Numbered from the stretch's first letter, positions 26,355 through 35,592 are shown. The stretch is 64,000 nucleotides of DNA from Ectorhizobium quercum (GCF_026552795.1 NZ_JANFPI010000001.1:1-64000), one strand, 5' to 3'. Made by a program: numbers and translations. The notes: a model not told the origin generated them from the sequence alone.

Positions 26355-27410
26355 TCAGCGTGCGAGCCAGGCGTTGAAGCGCTGGGTCAGAGCCTCGGAG
26401 TTGTCGATCCAGAAATCGACGTCCAGCGAAATGGCGTCCGCGATGTTTGCGCTTTCCGTCGGCAGGTCGGCGGCATATTCCGGCGCGACCGCGGCAGCTG
26501 CGTCCGTGTTGGGCAGGCCGTAGGCGATGTAGGGCGGCAGCTTGGCCATGTTTTCCGGCAGGCTCGCAAAGGCGATGAAATCCTGCGCGGCATCCTTGTT
26601 TTCCGCTCCCTTCAGGATCACCCAGCTGTCGATGGCGTAGATGCTGCCCGGCCATACGACCTTGAAGTCCTTGCCTTCGCTGCGGTTGATCCCGGTGATG
26701 CGGCCGTTATAGGCGGAGGTCATGACGACTTCGCCGGAGGCCAGAAGCTGAAGCGGCTGGGCGCCGGCTTCCCACCAGACGAGGTTCGGCTTGAGTTCCT
26801 CGAGCTTCCTGAACGCGCGGTCCACGCCCTCCGGCGTCGACAGCACCTCATAGACCTCGTCCTTGTCGACGCCGTCGGCCAGCAGCGCGAATTCGAGCGT
26901 GTACTTGGCGCTCTTGCGCAGGGCACGCTTGCCCGGAAACTTTTCCACGTCCCAGAAATCGGCCCAGGACTGCGGGCCTTCCGCAAGCTTCGCGCCGTCA
27001 TAGGCGATGGCCGTCGACCACACGATGGCGCCGACGCCGCAATCGCTGACTGCTGCCGGCAGGAACTTGCTCTTGTCGCCCACCTTGCTCCAGTCGATGG
27101 TTTCGAACAGGCCGTCGGAGCAACCGAGTTCCAGTTCCTCGGCTTCGACCTGAACGACGTCCCAGTTGGGTGCGCCGGCCTTCACCTTGGCCTGAAGAAC
27201 GCCGAAGCCGCCATCCCACGACTCGTCCAGCACCGGTTTTCCGGTTTTCTCGGCGAAGGGCTTGAAGAAGATCTCGCGCTGGGCGTCCTGGAAGTTTCCT
27301 CCCCAGGAGGAGATGGTGAGGTCTCTGGCGGCGGCGGATTGCGCCGTGAAAAGGCCGGCGGAGGCCAGAATGGCCGCGCCGAAGATGGCTGTCCTGTGGG
27401 CAGTCTTCAT
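26355..27410 (-). CDS. ABC transporter substrate-binding protein, PotD type
   Basis: This 351-residue periplasmic protein has a clear signal peptide (MKTAHRTAIFGAAILASAGL, cleavage after AQSAAA) followed by LTISSWGGNFQDAQREIFFK, the usual beginning of PotD/polyamine-type binding proteins. Other family segments are WDVVQVEAEELELGCSDGLF, VVWPGSIYAIDSWVILKGAE and YIAYGLPNT. The neighbouring gabT-gabD genes and the shared upstream operator suggest that the substrate is GABA, putrescine or another amine that feeds into GABA. It is the first gene of the importer operon; a palindromic operator candidate lies 78 bases before the start. Confidence 0.9.
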   Translation of the reverse strand: MKTAHRTAIFGAAILASAGLFTAQSAAARDLTISSWGGNFQDAQREIFFKPFAEKTGKPVLDESWDGGFGVLQAKVKAGAPNWDVVQVEAEELELGCSDGLFETIDWSKVGDKSKFLPAAVSDCGVGAIVWSTAIAYDGAKLAEGPQSWADFWDVEKFPGKRALRKSAKYTLEFALLADGVDKDEVYEVLSTPEGVDRAFRKLEELKPNLVWWEAGAQPLQLLASGEVVMTSAYNGRITGINRSEGKDFKVVWPGSIYAIDSWVILKGAENKDAAQDFIAFASLPENMAKLPPYIAYGLPNTDAAAAVAPEYAADLPTESANIADAISLDVDFWIDNSEALTQRFNAWLAR

Positions 27411-27487
27411 TTTGATATCCCCAATTTGTTGTGAATTCCCCTGAGCACCGTTCAGGCCAATGCTTCACTGTGCTGGCGAATTTTATC

Positions 27488-27513
27488 TTGCATTTTTTCT
27501 GCAATATTGCAAC
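27488..27513. promoter_or_regulatory. Palindromic operator candidate, copy 2 (ABC importer promoter)
   Basis: TTGCATTTTTTCTGCAA followed by TATTGCAAC repeats the element at 22237 with one base changed in 26. It lies 78 bases before the binding-protein gene. The strict conservation of even the T-run inside the palindrome between two separate promoters indicates selection by one regulator. Confidence 0.75.
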
Positions 27514-27829
27514 CGCTTTTCGCGGCGCAAACCCGCTCGGGCGCAACCGGCGGGGCTCGCTGCACATTTTCAGGCAAACGGTCTTTCGCCCATGTCTTGG
27601 GATTTTCAGGCTTTTCCTGATGCGAGGCGTCGATGCGGGTCCGCAGGCCATCGCCGGAAAATCGGCAGCGCGGCTCCTGAAGCAGGCGCTCTGCCGCGCA
27701 GCATTTCGTGGAAACCGTCCACCCCGCTTTCGGCGTGAACGAGGTCCGGCAGGGGAAGGCGTGGCTGGAGGGGGACGTCAGGCAGACTGAAAATCCGCCT
27801 GCATGGTCGAAGCGGGCCTCGGTGGCCCG
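27514..27829. other. Intergenic region, no gene recognised
   Basis: About 316 bases lie between the importer promoter and the 3' end of the SpoVR-family gene. I see no conserved frame and no T-tailed terminator. The importer transcript and the SpoVR transcript both read leftwards, so this is the 3' trailer of one unit and the upstream region of the other. Confidence 0.4.
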
Positions 27830-29365
27830 TCAGCCGTCCGACGAGGCTTCGTAAAGCGTCTCCCCTGCGGGATCGACGCCGACGAGGCTGACGTCGTAGC
27901 CCCACAGGCGGCGGACATGGCGCAAGGTGGCGTCGCGGCTGCCCTCGGCCAGCAGGATGCCGTCATGGACGGTGTGTTGCAGGCGCAGGTGCCGGTTGCC
28001 GAGAAGATCGACATCGGCCACCTGGATATCCGGCTGGTTCGCGCTGACGTCGAAGCTGCGGGCCAGCGCCGCGCGCACCTTCGCGTAGCCGCGCTCGTCG
28101 TGGATCGAGGCGACCTTGTAGTGGGTTTCGCCGGCCTCGTCGTCCAGCACGAACATCCGGAATTTCCGCATCAGCGCCGGGCTCAGGTGCTGGAGGACGA
28201 AGGATTCGTCGCGATGATTGGCCCAGGCGTCCAGCAGCGTCGCACGCCAGTCGCCATTGCCGGCGATGTCGGGAAACCAGTCGCGATCCTCCGCCGTCGG
28301 TTCGGTGCAGATGCGCTGAATGTCCTGCATCATCGCGAAGCCCAGCGCGTACGGGTTGAAGGACGAGAAGCGCGGATCGTCGAAAGACGGCTGGAAGACG
28401 ACGTTGGAGTGGCTTTGCAGGATTTCCAGCATCGTCCCTTCGCCGATCCTGCCCTGGTCAAACAGCGTGTTCATGATCGTGTAGTGGACGAAGGTGGCGC
28501 AGCCCTCGTTCATCACCTTGGTCTGGCGCTGCGGATAGAAATATTGCGCGACGACGCGGACGATGCGCAGGATTTCCCGCTGCCACGGCTCCAGCACCGG
28601 GCTGGTCTTCTCCAGGAAGTAGAGCAGGTTCTCCTCCGGCAGGTTGAGCGCCTTGCGGCGCTCCGCCTCGTCGTCGGGCCGGTCCGAAATGGCGTCGTCG
28701 CGGGAAGCCGGCAACGTCCGCCACAGATCGCTGAAGGTGCGCTCCTCATGCTCCAGCCGGTCGCGTATCCGCTCGCGTTCGGCCTGCATGGAAAGCCGCG
28801 GCGGACGGCGGTAGCGGAACACGCCCTGGTCCATCAGCGCGTGCGCCGCGTCGAGGATCGACTCGACCGCCGCCAGCCCGTGCTTTTCCTCGCAGCGGGC
28901 GATGTAGGACTTGGCGAATTCCATGTAGTCGAGGATCGCCGCCGCATCGGTCCATTGCCGGAACAGATAGTTGTTCTTGAAGAAGTGGTTGTGGCCGAAG
29001 GCGGCGTGCGCCGTGACGAGCGCCTGCATGGCCATCGTGTTCTCCTCCATCAGATAGGTGATGCAGGGGTTCGAGTTGATCACCAGCTCGTAGGCGAGGC
29101 CGAGATAGCCCTTGCGGTAGAGGTGCTGCTCGCGCACGAAGCGCTTGCCGAACGACCAGTGCCGGTACATCAGCGGCATGCCGATCGAGGAATAGGCGTC
29201 CAGCATCTGCTCGGAGGAGATGATCTCCATCTGGTTGGGGTAGACGTCGAGCTGGAGGTCCTCGAGGGCGACGGTCTCGATCGCGTCGTAGGTGCGCGAG
29301 AGCGTTGCGAAATTCCAGTCGGATCCGTCGAACAGAAGGTCTGACGTGCGGGCTTGCCTGCTCAT
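27830..29365 (-). CDS. SpoVR family protein (YcgB-like)
   Basis: The 511-residue protein matches the SpoVR/YcgB family throughout: DWNFATLSRTYDAIETVALE, LDVYPNQMEIISSEQMLDAY, YRHWSFGKRF, the segment LAYELVINSNPCITYLMEEN, and GHNHFFKNNYLFRQWTDA. The family is named after a Bacillus sporulation-cortex gene; in proteobacteria it is expressed under stress and in stationary phase, with its molecular function unsettled. It is the last gene of a prkA-yeaH-spoVR unit, starting 22 bases after the YeaH-like gene. Confidence 0.93.
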   Translation of the reverse strand: MSRQARTSDLLFDGSDWNFATLSRTYDAIETVALEDLQLDVYPNQMEIISSEQMLDAYSSIGMPLMYRHWSFGKRFVREQHLYRKGYLGLAYELVINSNPCITYLMEENTMAMQALVTAHAAFGHNHFFKNNYLFRQWTDAAAILDYMEFAKSYIARCEEKHGLAAVESILDAAHALMDQGVFRYRRPPRLSMQAERERIRDRLEHEERTFSDLWRTLPASRDDAISDRPDDEAERRKALNLPEENLLYFLEKTSPVLEPWQREILRIVRVVAQYFYPQRQTKVMNEGCATFVHYTIMNTLFDQGRIGEGTMLEILQSHSNVVFQPSFDDPRFSSFNPYALGFAMMQDIQRICTEPTAEDRDWFPDIAGNGDWRATLLDAWANHRDESFVLQHLSPALMRKFRMFVLDDEAGETHYKVASIHDERGYAKVRAALARSFDVSANQPDIQVADVDLLGNRHLRLQHTVHDGILLAEGSRDATLRHVRRLWGYDVSLVGVDPAGETLYEASSDG

Positions 29366-29387
29366 GTTTCCCTACCGTCCCATCGTT

Positions 29388-30701
29388 TCATTCGGCTGCC
29401 TGCCGGGAGAAGAGCTTCCTGAAAACCGGATAGATATCGCCGGGCGTGGCGATCCGCGTCATCTGGAAATTGCTCCACTTGTCGCAGACGCGGCGGTAGG
29501 AGCGCCAGAGCGCGGTCCCGTTTTCCGCCGACCGGAAGATGTGGCTCTCGCGCTCGTCGATGATCTCGACATAGGCGTAATACTGGCAAAGCCGCATCAG
29601 CTCCTGGTCCAGCAGCCCGACGCAGCGGTCCGAATCGCTGGCCGCGTTGTCGCCGTCGGAGGCCTGCGCGGCATAGATGTTCCAGCTTCCGCTCGGATAG
29701 CGCTCCTCGATGATGCGCCGCATCTCCTCCAGCGCCGTCGACACCGTCGTGCCGCCGCTCTGCGGGCTGTAGAAGAAGGTCTCCTCGTCCACCTCGCGGG
29801 CCTCGTGGGTGTGGCGGATGAAGACGATCTCGATGCGCTCGTAACGCCGCTTCAGGAAGAGATGCAGAAGCACGAAGAAGCGCTTGGCCAGATCCTTTTC
29901 CCGCTCGCCCATCGAGCCGGAAACGTCCATCAGGCAGAACATCACCGCATTGGCGTTGGGCACCGGCTGCGGCTCCAGCCGGTTGAAGCGGATATCGACC
30001 GGATCGACATAGGCCACCAGCTTGCGCTTGCGCAGCAGCCTGTCCAGTTCCTTGCGCAGGGCGTCCAGACGCTTGCCGGTCTCCGCATCGGGTTTCTTCC
30101 GGGCTTCGAGCGCGGCGATCTCGGCCGCGATCGCGTCCAGCTGCGCCTGTTTCGGCCGCCCGAGCGCCAGCCGGCGGCCGAAACTGTTGCGCATGGTGCG
30201 CCCGACATTGATGTTGGTCGGCGCGCCGGTCACGGCATAGCCGGCCCGGCGCGACCGGAAGGACACGATCTCCTTCAGGTCCAGCTTGACGAGATCGGGC
30301 AGTTCCAGATCCTCGAAGAACAGGTCGAGAACCTCCTCACGCGACAGCGCGAACCGGAAATCGTCCTGCATGTCGCCGTCGCCGCCGGCACCCTCGCTGC
30401 CGGCGCCGCCGCCGGCGCTGCCGAGCGGCTTGGGAAGAAGGTCGCCGGGCATGAACTCCTTGTTGCCCGGCAGGACGTGCGCATGGCTGCCGCTGCCGGC
30501 CGCCGGCCGGAAACTCGGCTCGGAAGTGCCGCCGACCGGCATCGGCACGACATGTTCGGCATCGACATCGGCGATCTTGCCGGTCTTGATCTGCTCGGTG
30601 ACGATACGCCTCAGTTCCTTGCGGGCCCGTGCAAGAAAACGCTGGCGGTTGCCAAGGCTCTTGTCCTTCGGGTTCAGACGACGGTCGATGAAATTCCGCA
30701 T
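29388..30701 (-). CDS. YeaH/DUF444 von Willebrand-like protein
   Basis: This 437-residue protein begins MRNFIDRRLNPKDKSLGNRQ, the typical DUF444/YeaH start. It has a glycine-rich middle (about 95-110) and a C-terminal VWA-like domain with the metal-site motif FCLMDVSGSMGEREKDLAKR and SGGTTVSTALEEM. YeaH works with the PrkA kinase (YeaG) in nitrogen-starvation and stress adaptation in enterobacteria, with which it is almost always paired. The gene is 34 bases after the prkA gene and 22 before the SpoVR gene, in the same direction, so the three are co-transcribed. Confidence 0.92.
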   Translation of the reverse strand: MRNFIDRRLNPKDKSLGNRQRFLARARKELRRIVTEQIKTGKIADVDAEHVVPMPVGGTSEPSFRPAAGSGSHAHVLPGNKEFMPGDLLPKPLGSAGGGAGSEGAGGDGDMQDDFRFALSREEVLDLFFEDLELPDLVKLDLKEIVSFRSRRAGYAVTGAPTNINVGRTMRNSFGRRLALGRPKQAQLDAIAAEIAALEARKKPDAETGKRLDALRKELDRLLRKRKLVAYVDPVDIRFNRLEPQPVPNANAVMFCLMDVSGSMGEREKDLAKRFFVLLHLFLKRRYERIEIVFIRHTHEAREVDEETFFYSPQSGGTTVSTALEEMRRIIEERYPSGSWNIYAAQASDGDNAASDSDRCVGLLDQELMRLCQYYAYVEIIDERESHIFRSAENGTALWRSYRRVCDKWSNFQMTRIATPGDIYPVFRKLFSRQAAE

Positions 30702-30735
30702 GAGATGGTCTCTTTTCCCGACGTCCGGCTCGCCG

Positions 30736-32685
30736 TCACCCTGCCTTGTTCACCCGCATGTACCAGTCGACCAGCCGCCGCACCTGCCGTTCGGTATAGC
30801 CGCGCTCGGCCATGCGCTGGACGAACTCGGTGTGCTGCTTTTCCGTGGCGCTGTCCTTCTTGGAACCGAAGCTGATGACCGGCAGCAGGTCCTCGACCTG
30901 GCCGAACATGCGCTTCTCGATCACCTCGCGCAGCTTCTCGTAGCTCGTCCAGGACGGGTTCTGGCCGTTGTTCCTCGCCCTGGCCCGCAGGGTGAACTTC
31001 ACCACCTCGTTGCGGAAATCCTTCGGGTTGGCGATGCCGGCGGGCTTCTCGATCTGCGACAGCTCGCGATCGAGAATCTCTCGGTTGAGGATCTGCCCCG
31101 TGTCGGGGTCCTTGTAGTCCTGGTCCTCGATCCATGCGTCGGCATAGGCGATGTAGCGGTCGAACAGGTTCTGCCCGTATTCGCTGTAGGACTCCAGATA
31201 GGCCTTCTGGATCTCGTGGCCGATGAACTCGGCATAGCGCGACGCCAGCTCGGACTTGATGAAGTCGAGATAGCGCGCCTCGATCTCCTGCGGGAACTGC
31301 TCGCGCCGGATCGCCTGTTCGAGAACGTACATCAGATGGACGGGATCGGCCGCCACCTCCCTGGTGTCGTAGTTGAAGGTCTGCGACAGCACCTTGAAAG
31401 CAAAGCGGGTGCTGATGCCGGTCATGCCCTCGTCGACGCCGGCGGCGTCGCGGTATTCCTGAACCGACTTCGCCTTGGGGTCGACGTCCTTGAGGTTCTC
31501 GCCGTCATAGACGCGCATCTTGGTGTAGAGCGGCGAGTTCTCGTGGACGGTCAGCCGGGTCGACACGGTGAAGCGGCTCAGCGTCTCCAGAACCTCCGGC
31601 GCGCAGGGGCTGTCGGCCAGCTCGCTTTCGCGCAGCAGCTTCTCGTAGATCTGCCGCTCTTCCGTGACGCGCAGGCAATAGGGCACCTTGACCACCAGGA
31701 TGCGGTCGAGGAAGGCCTCGTTGTTCTTGTTGTTCTTGAACTGGAGCCATTCCGATTCGTTGGAATGGGCGAGGATGATGCCCTGGAAGGGGAAGGCGCC
31801 GAAATTCTCGGTGCCGTTGTAGTTGCCTTCCTGCGTCGCCGTCAGCAGCGGGTGCAGCACCTTGATCGGCGCCTTGAACATCTCGACGAATTCCAGCAAC
31901 CCCTGCGTGGTCCGGTTCAGGCCGCCGCTGTAGGAATAGGCGTCGGGGTCCGACTGGCTGAAATGCTCGAGCTGGCGGATGTCGACCTTGCCGACGAGCG
32001 AGGAAACGTCCTGGTTGTTCTCGTCGCCCGGCTCGGTCTTGTCGATGCCGATCTGGCGCAGGCGCGACGGCGTCAGCTTGACGACGCTGAACTTCGAGAT
32101 GTCGCCGCCGATCTCGTCGAGCCGCTTGGCGGCCCACGGCGAGATGATGCCGGTCAGCCGCCGGCGCGCGATGCCGTACTTGTCCTCGAGAAGATCGCCC
32201 ATGCGGTCGGGATGGAACAGGCCGAGCGGCGATTCGAAGATCGGGCTGATCTGGTCGCCGATCTTCAGCGTGTAGATCGGCTCCTTCTCCATGAGCTTCT
32301 TCAGCCGTTCGGCCAGCGACGACTTGCCGCCGCCGACGGGGCCGAGCAGATAGAGGATCTGCTTGCGCTCCTCCAGCCCCTGGGCCGCGTAGCGGAAATA
32401 GCCGACGATCCGCTCGATCGTCTCTTCCATGCCGTAGAAATCGGCGAAGGCCGGATAGATCTTGATGGTCCGGTTGGTGAAGATCCGGCCCAGCCGGGCA
32501 TCCGTACTGGTGTCGATCAGCTTCGGCTCGCCGATCGACTTGACCATTCGTTCGGCCGCCGTGGCGTACATGGACGGGTTCTCGCGGCAAGCAAGGAGAT
32601 ATTGTTGAAGGCTCATCTCCTCTTGCGTTTCGCTGCTGTAGATCTCCGAGAAGAGGCGGAAGACGTCAGAATCCTGCGATTGCAT
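30736..32685 (-). CDS. PrkA-family serine protein kinase (YeaG-like)
   Basis: The 649-residue protein has the PrkA N-terminal AAA-like domain with Walker A GPVGGGKSS at about residues 115-123, and a C-terminal kinase-related domain (PrkA C-terminal family, LNREILDRELSQIEKPAGIA). YeaG/PrkA kinases govern stress tolerance and stationary-phase survival. A longer frame begins at 32751, but ATG 32685 (MQSQDSDVFRLFSEIYSSET) matches the family N-terminus and has GAGG at proper spacing. It is the first gene of the three-gene stress unit; the upstream 650 bases contain no other gene. Confidence 0.93.
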   Translation of the reverse strand: MQSQDSDVFRLFSEIYSSETQEEMSLQQYLLACRENPSMYATAAERMVKSIGEPKLIDTSTDARLGRIFTNRTIKIYPAFADFYGMEETIERIVGYFRYAAQGLEERKQILYLLGPVGGGKSSLAERLKKLMEKEPIYTLKIGDQISPIFESPLGLFHPDRMGDLLEDKYGIARRRLTGIISPWAAKRLDEIGGDISKFSVVKLTPSRLRQIGIDKTEPGDENNQDVSSLVGKVDIRQLEHFSQSDPDAYSYSGGLNRTTQGLLEFVEMFKAPIKVLHPLLTATQEGNYNGTENFGAFPFQGIILAHSNESEWLQFKNNKNNEAFLDRILVVKVPYCLRVTEERQIYEKLLRESELADSPCAPEVLETLSRFTVSTRLTVHENSPLYTKMRVYDGENLKDVDPKAKSVQEYRDAAGVDEGMTGISTRFAFKVLSQTFNYDTREVAADPVHLMYVLEQAIRREQFPQEIEARYLDFIKSELASRYAEFIGHEIQKAYLESYSEYGQNLFDRYIAYADAWIEDQDYKDPDTGQILNREILDRELSQIEKPAGIANPKDFRNEVVKFTLRARARNNGQNPSWTSYEKLREVIEKRMFGQVEDLLPVISFGSKKDSATEKQHTEFVQRMAERGYTERQVRRLVDWYMRVNKAG

Positions 32686-33338
32686 GTGGACCTCGCGACA
32701 AGAGAATCGAACGGAACACGGTTGGCTGACAAAAGGGCCTTTTGACGGCATTGCTGCCGAAAACTTCGAAACCGGAAAGGAGCGTCACCTGAGCCTCCAG
32801 CCTGTTCCACCATTTGTGAACATTACAGGCGAAGCATCTTCATGGTCTTGGTGAGGCTCCACCTGCGATCGCTTCGAATCATGCAGGTCTCGAAGACATC
32901 ATACCGATCTAATGCCGGAAGAGATAGCGATGGCGATCAAATGAATGTGGTCGCCCGTCACCTTCCATCCGGATTGAGTGCAGGCTGTCCCATATCCGGC
33001 ACCCGGCCAGGACGGCCAGACCGCATGATCCGACGCAACGGCCCGGTTTGCACTGCACCCTTGGGGCATCCGCGCCGTTCGAATCATCCCAATCTTCGAA
33101 TGAGGCATTTTCGCAGTTCTCACCGCCCCTGTCGCCGCAATGGTCCATCATATCTTTGTGAGGAGCCGTCCGGAAGTGGGCAATCGTCTTTCGGATTCGA
33201 CGGCCGCCGATGGCCGGAATATCGACCGCGGCGCAAAATAATGACCCGATGCGTTCCCGTTCCGGTGCCGGACAACGAATCGCCCCGGCGTGATCGCAGC
33301 CCGCGCCGGTGTGGGCTTGTGTTTTCAGTTTCCCGGCG
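32686..33338. other. Long intergenic region upstream of the prkA unit
   Basis: These 653 bases separate the prkA operon from the recombinase gene. A 184-codon frame on the + strand (32842-33396) overlaps the recombinase and has no recognisable product or ribosome site, so I do not call it. The first 100 bases must hold the prkA promoter. No tRNA or attachment site could be identified next to the recombinase. Confidence 0.4.
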
Positions 33339-34532
33339 TCAGAGCCCGGCTGCCTTGGTCAGGTTGACGCGGAAGCGATCCCGGCGGCGCTGGTAGCGGC
33401 GGGTCATTTCGGCGGAGGCGTGGCCAAGCTGTTTCTGGATATAGCGTTCGTCCACTTCCGCCGAGGAGGCGAGGCCTGCGCGCAGCGAGTGGCCGGAGAA
33501 TTTCTGCTCGCGTTCCGCCTCGGACAGGTCGCCGCGCACGCCGGCGGCCAGGGCGGCCCGTTTGATGAGGCGGGCGACTTCCTGGTCGTTGAGGCGCTCC
33601 GGGCCGACGTCCTTTCCCCGGCCGCGGACGCGACGAAAGAGCGGACCCCGGATGATCCTGGCGAATTTGAGCCAGGTCTCGACGGCGACGACGGGGCAGG
33701 TCGCATCCGACGAACCGCGGCCAACCTCCACCTCGCGCCAGCCGGTCTTGCCGCGCAGGGTGATCAGCATGCCCTTGTCGAAGATTTCGATCCAGCCGCG
33801 GCCGTCCTCCGTCTCGCCGCGCGAACAATCGAGGCCGACGATCTCCGAGCGGCGCAGGCCGCCGGCAAAGCCGAGCAGCAGCATGGCGCGGTCGCGCAGG
33901 CCGCGCAGGGTGCCGCGGTCGAGCGTTTCCAGCATGGCGATCAGATCCTCCGGCAGGATCGCTTCCTTCTGGCGCGGGGGCGCGGCGTGACGGTTGCGGA
34001 TGCCGGCCAGCACGGTGGCGATATGGCGGTCGCGGCGGTCGAGCGACATGCCGCGCTGGGCGCAATTCCAGCTGATGGCCGACAGGCGCCGTTCGATCGT
34101 CGACACGGTGTTCGGCTTCATGCCGCGTTCGGCGGTGCCGGAAGCGCAGGCGGTGATGTAGAGGCCGACGACCTGCGGGTCGGGGGGCAGGGGAGACAGG
34201 TTCTGGCGCCGGCACCAGGTGGAGAAATGCTTCCAGTCCGAGGCATAGGCGCGCCGCGTGTTGGCGGAACTGGCGGCCTCGACATAGGAGCGGGCCCGTT
34301 CCGTCAGGCCGGCAAGATGACCCGGAAGGGCACCGCCTTTCGCGTTCTGCGGCTGCGCGGAGAGAGGAAAAGGCGTGTCCCGCGGCATTGAAGACGCGGA
34401 TTCGCCATCCGGGCGCCCGTCGCCCGTCGCCCGTTGGGCCGCAGCGCTGCCGGCATGCGCCGCCTCGACGAGGCGGTCCGTGCCGCCATTTCGCTCGTCG
34501 CCGTCCCCGAATGCCGTTATTTCATTTTCCAT
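33339..34532 (-). CDS. Tyrosine recombinase / phage-type integrase
   Basis: This 397-residue site-specific recombinase has a core-binding SAM-like domain (ERARSYVEAASSANTRRAYA, DWKHFSTWCRRQ) and a catalytic domain. Catalytic residues visible are the first Arg in GFAGGLRRSEIVGL, the HxxR box in SGHSLRAGLASSA, and His plus the nucleophile Tyr in QLGHASAEMTRRYQR. The first ~85 residues are a low-complexity extension before the core-binding domain, so the true start may be internal. Such solitary integrases mark accessory DNA and often diversify near plasmids or genomic islands. It overlaps the end of the small unknown gene upstream by 11 bases. Confidence 0.88.
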   Translation of the reverse strand: MENEITAFGDGDERNGGTDRLVEAAHAGSAAAQRATGDGRPDGESASSMPRDTPFPLSAQPQNAKGGALPGHLAGLTERARSYVEAASSANTRRAYASDWKHFSTWCRRQNLSPLPPDPQVVGLYITACASGTAERGMKPNTVSTIERRLSAISWNCAQRGMSLDRRDRHIATVLAGIRNRHAAPPRQKEAILPEDLIAMLETLDRGTLRGLRDRAMLLLGFAGGLRRSEIVGLDCSRGETEDGRGWIEIFDKGMLITLRGKTGWREVEVGRGSSDATCPVVAVETWLKFARIIRGPLFRRVRGRGKDVGPERLNDQEVARLIKRAALAAGVRGDLSEAEREQKFSGHSLRAGLASSAEVDERYIQKQLGHASAEMTRRYQRRRDRFRVNLTKAAGL

Positions 34533-35010
34533 TCAGATACGTCCTGTATGTCTTGTTCGTCGCGGCATAGACCACATCGGCGAGGCCGGGATCCGCATAG
34601 GCGTTCACATTGGTGGGATGTCCGTCATAACCGCCGACCTTGCAAAGGGCCGTGCCGTTTCGCCACACCATCATCAGGCCGTGCTCTTCTTCCCACCGGC
34701 ATTCCGCTTCCATCACGACATACCAGCTGGTGTCGTCCTTCCTGCCGTTTTCGAACAGGACGGGCCCGGGGGTCACATGCTTCCAGATGTCGGCGGGGGT
34801 TTCCGGCACGCCCATCCGCTCGTCGAGCCAGTCCTCGCCGCCAACGGCTTCGTGAAAGTCGCGGTAGTAGGCAAACACATGGCGGGAGTCCGCCAGCCGG
34901 TCCGCGGCGGTGAGCGAGAGAAATGCCTGTAGCGCCGTTGCCGCATCGGGATCGTCGATGTCCTCGGCCAGTTCGACCTCGGCATTGTCGAAATAGGGAA
35001 CCTGGATCAT
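34522..35010 (-). CDS. Small acidic protein, DUF6985-like
   Basis: The 162-residue acidic protein begins MIQVPYFDNAEVELAEDIDD. It contains a Trp-rich centre (DIWKHVTPGPVLFENGRKDD) and ends with DPGLADVVYAATNKTYRTYL. The layout resembles DUF6985 immunity-like or accessory proteins of unknown function, often found near mobile elements. There is no signal peptide or membrane segment. Its last 11 bases overlap the recombinase start, so the two may be translationally coupled, which is odd for unrelated functions. I am confident that it is a gene but not of its role. Confidence 0.6.
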   Translation of the reverse strand: MIQVPYFDNAEVELAEDIDDPDAATALQAFLSLTAADRLADSRHVFAYYRDFHEAVGGEDWLDERMGVPETPADIWKHVTPGPVLFENGRKDDTSWYVVMEAECRWEEEHGLMMVWRNGTALCKVGGYDGHPTNVNAYADPGLADVVYAATNKTYRTYLNGK

Positions 35011-35149
35011 GGACGTGAAATCTCCACAGCAATGGCTGATATGGATCGAGATGCGGATTTCATACCGGATTCGCCCTCTTCGGATGGAATCCTAGCCTGA
35101 TTTGGGTGCCGAAGGCGAGGGGTGTCGGATGAAAGGGGCCGGCTTCCTC

Positions 35150-35187
35150 TTCCACCTGACACCACGATTTCCACCTGACACCACGAT
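35150..35187. repeat. Two tandem 19-bp repeats, possible IS21-type end
   Basis: The 19-mer TTCCACCTGACACCACGAT occurs twice without a gap. On the minus strand this reads GTGTCAGGTGGAA repeats, resembling the multiple terminal repeats of IS21-family elements. No istA or istB gene is nearby, so it would be a solo end or a relic left by imprecise loss of the element. The LysR C-terminal fragment ends 15 bases further on. Confidence 0.5.
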
Positions 35188-35201
35188 GCGGCCGGCGTCT
35201 G

Positions 35202-35575
35202 TCAGCGCGGAATGCCGAAAACCGCCAGGATTTCCTTGACCACGCTGGAGACCGGCCGGCTCGTTCTCGCCCCCTCGGCACGGACCAGTCCGAGTTCGCA
35301 GGGATCGAGAAGGGGGAGGCCTTCCGGCGGCACCCGGATTTCGGCATGGCCTGCAATGACGGATGCCGGCAGGGGCGAAACCCCCAGGCCGGCCTGCACC
35401 GCCGCCAGCTGGCCGCCGGTCGCCTTGCTGGTGCATACGATTTCGAAGGAACGCTTTTGTTCTTCCAGCGCTTCGATGGCGCGGGCCCGCCATCGGCACC
35501 CTTGCTCGGAAACGACGAGCGGCAGGGGGACGGGGAGGTCCGGCCCGGTGCGGCGCACGGCTGAGGGCGGACAGA
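35202..35575 (-). pseudogene. LysR-family regulator, C-terminal part (split by Mu-like transposon)
   Basis: The frame holds the second half of a LysR effector domain: LPVPLPLVVSEQGCRWRARA, SFEIVCTSKATGGQLAAVQA, GLGVSPLPASVI, then a normal C-terminal end. No helix-turn-helix part is present. The N-terminal half of a LysR gene in the same orientation lies on the far side of the transposon (41937-42528). Joining the two at the transposon borders gives 966 bases, an exact 322 codons, and restores one frame running VWAV...PLPLVVSEQ. The gene is thus disrupted by the element. The fragment itself has no start or promoter of its own. Confidence 0.8.
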
Positions 35576-35592
35576 TGGTTTGACCCTTCCGG
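35576..35592 (+). repeat. Left terminal inverted repeat of the Mu-like element
   Basis: TGGTTTGACCCTTCCGG matches the complement of the right end (TGGTTTGACCCTGCCGG) in 16 of 17 positions. Inward of it lie a CACACT-A-AGTGTG palindrome (about 35611-35623) and a second GTGTGGCGG at about 35695, candidates for further transposase or repressor sites. The 125 bases between this end and the repressor stop hold no gene. Confidence 0.72.

Noticed and set aside
32842-33396. 184-codon + strand frame in the gap before the recombinase.
   Set aside because: No ribosome site, no family resemblance, and it overlaps the recombinase 3' end in antisense.
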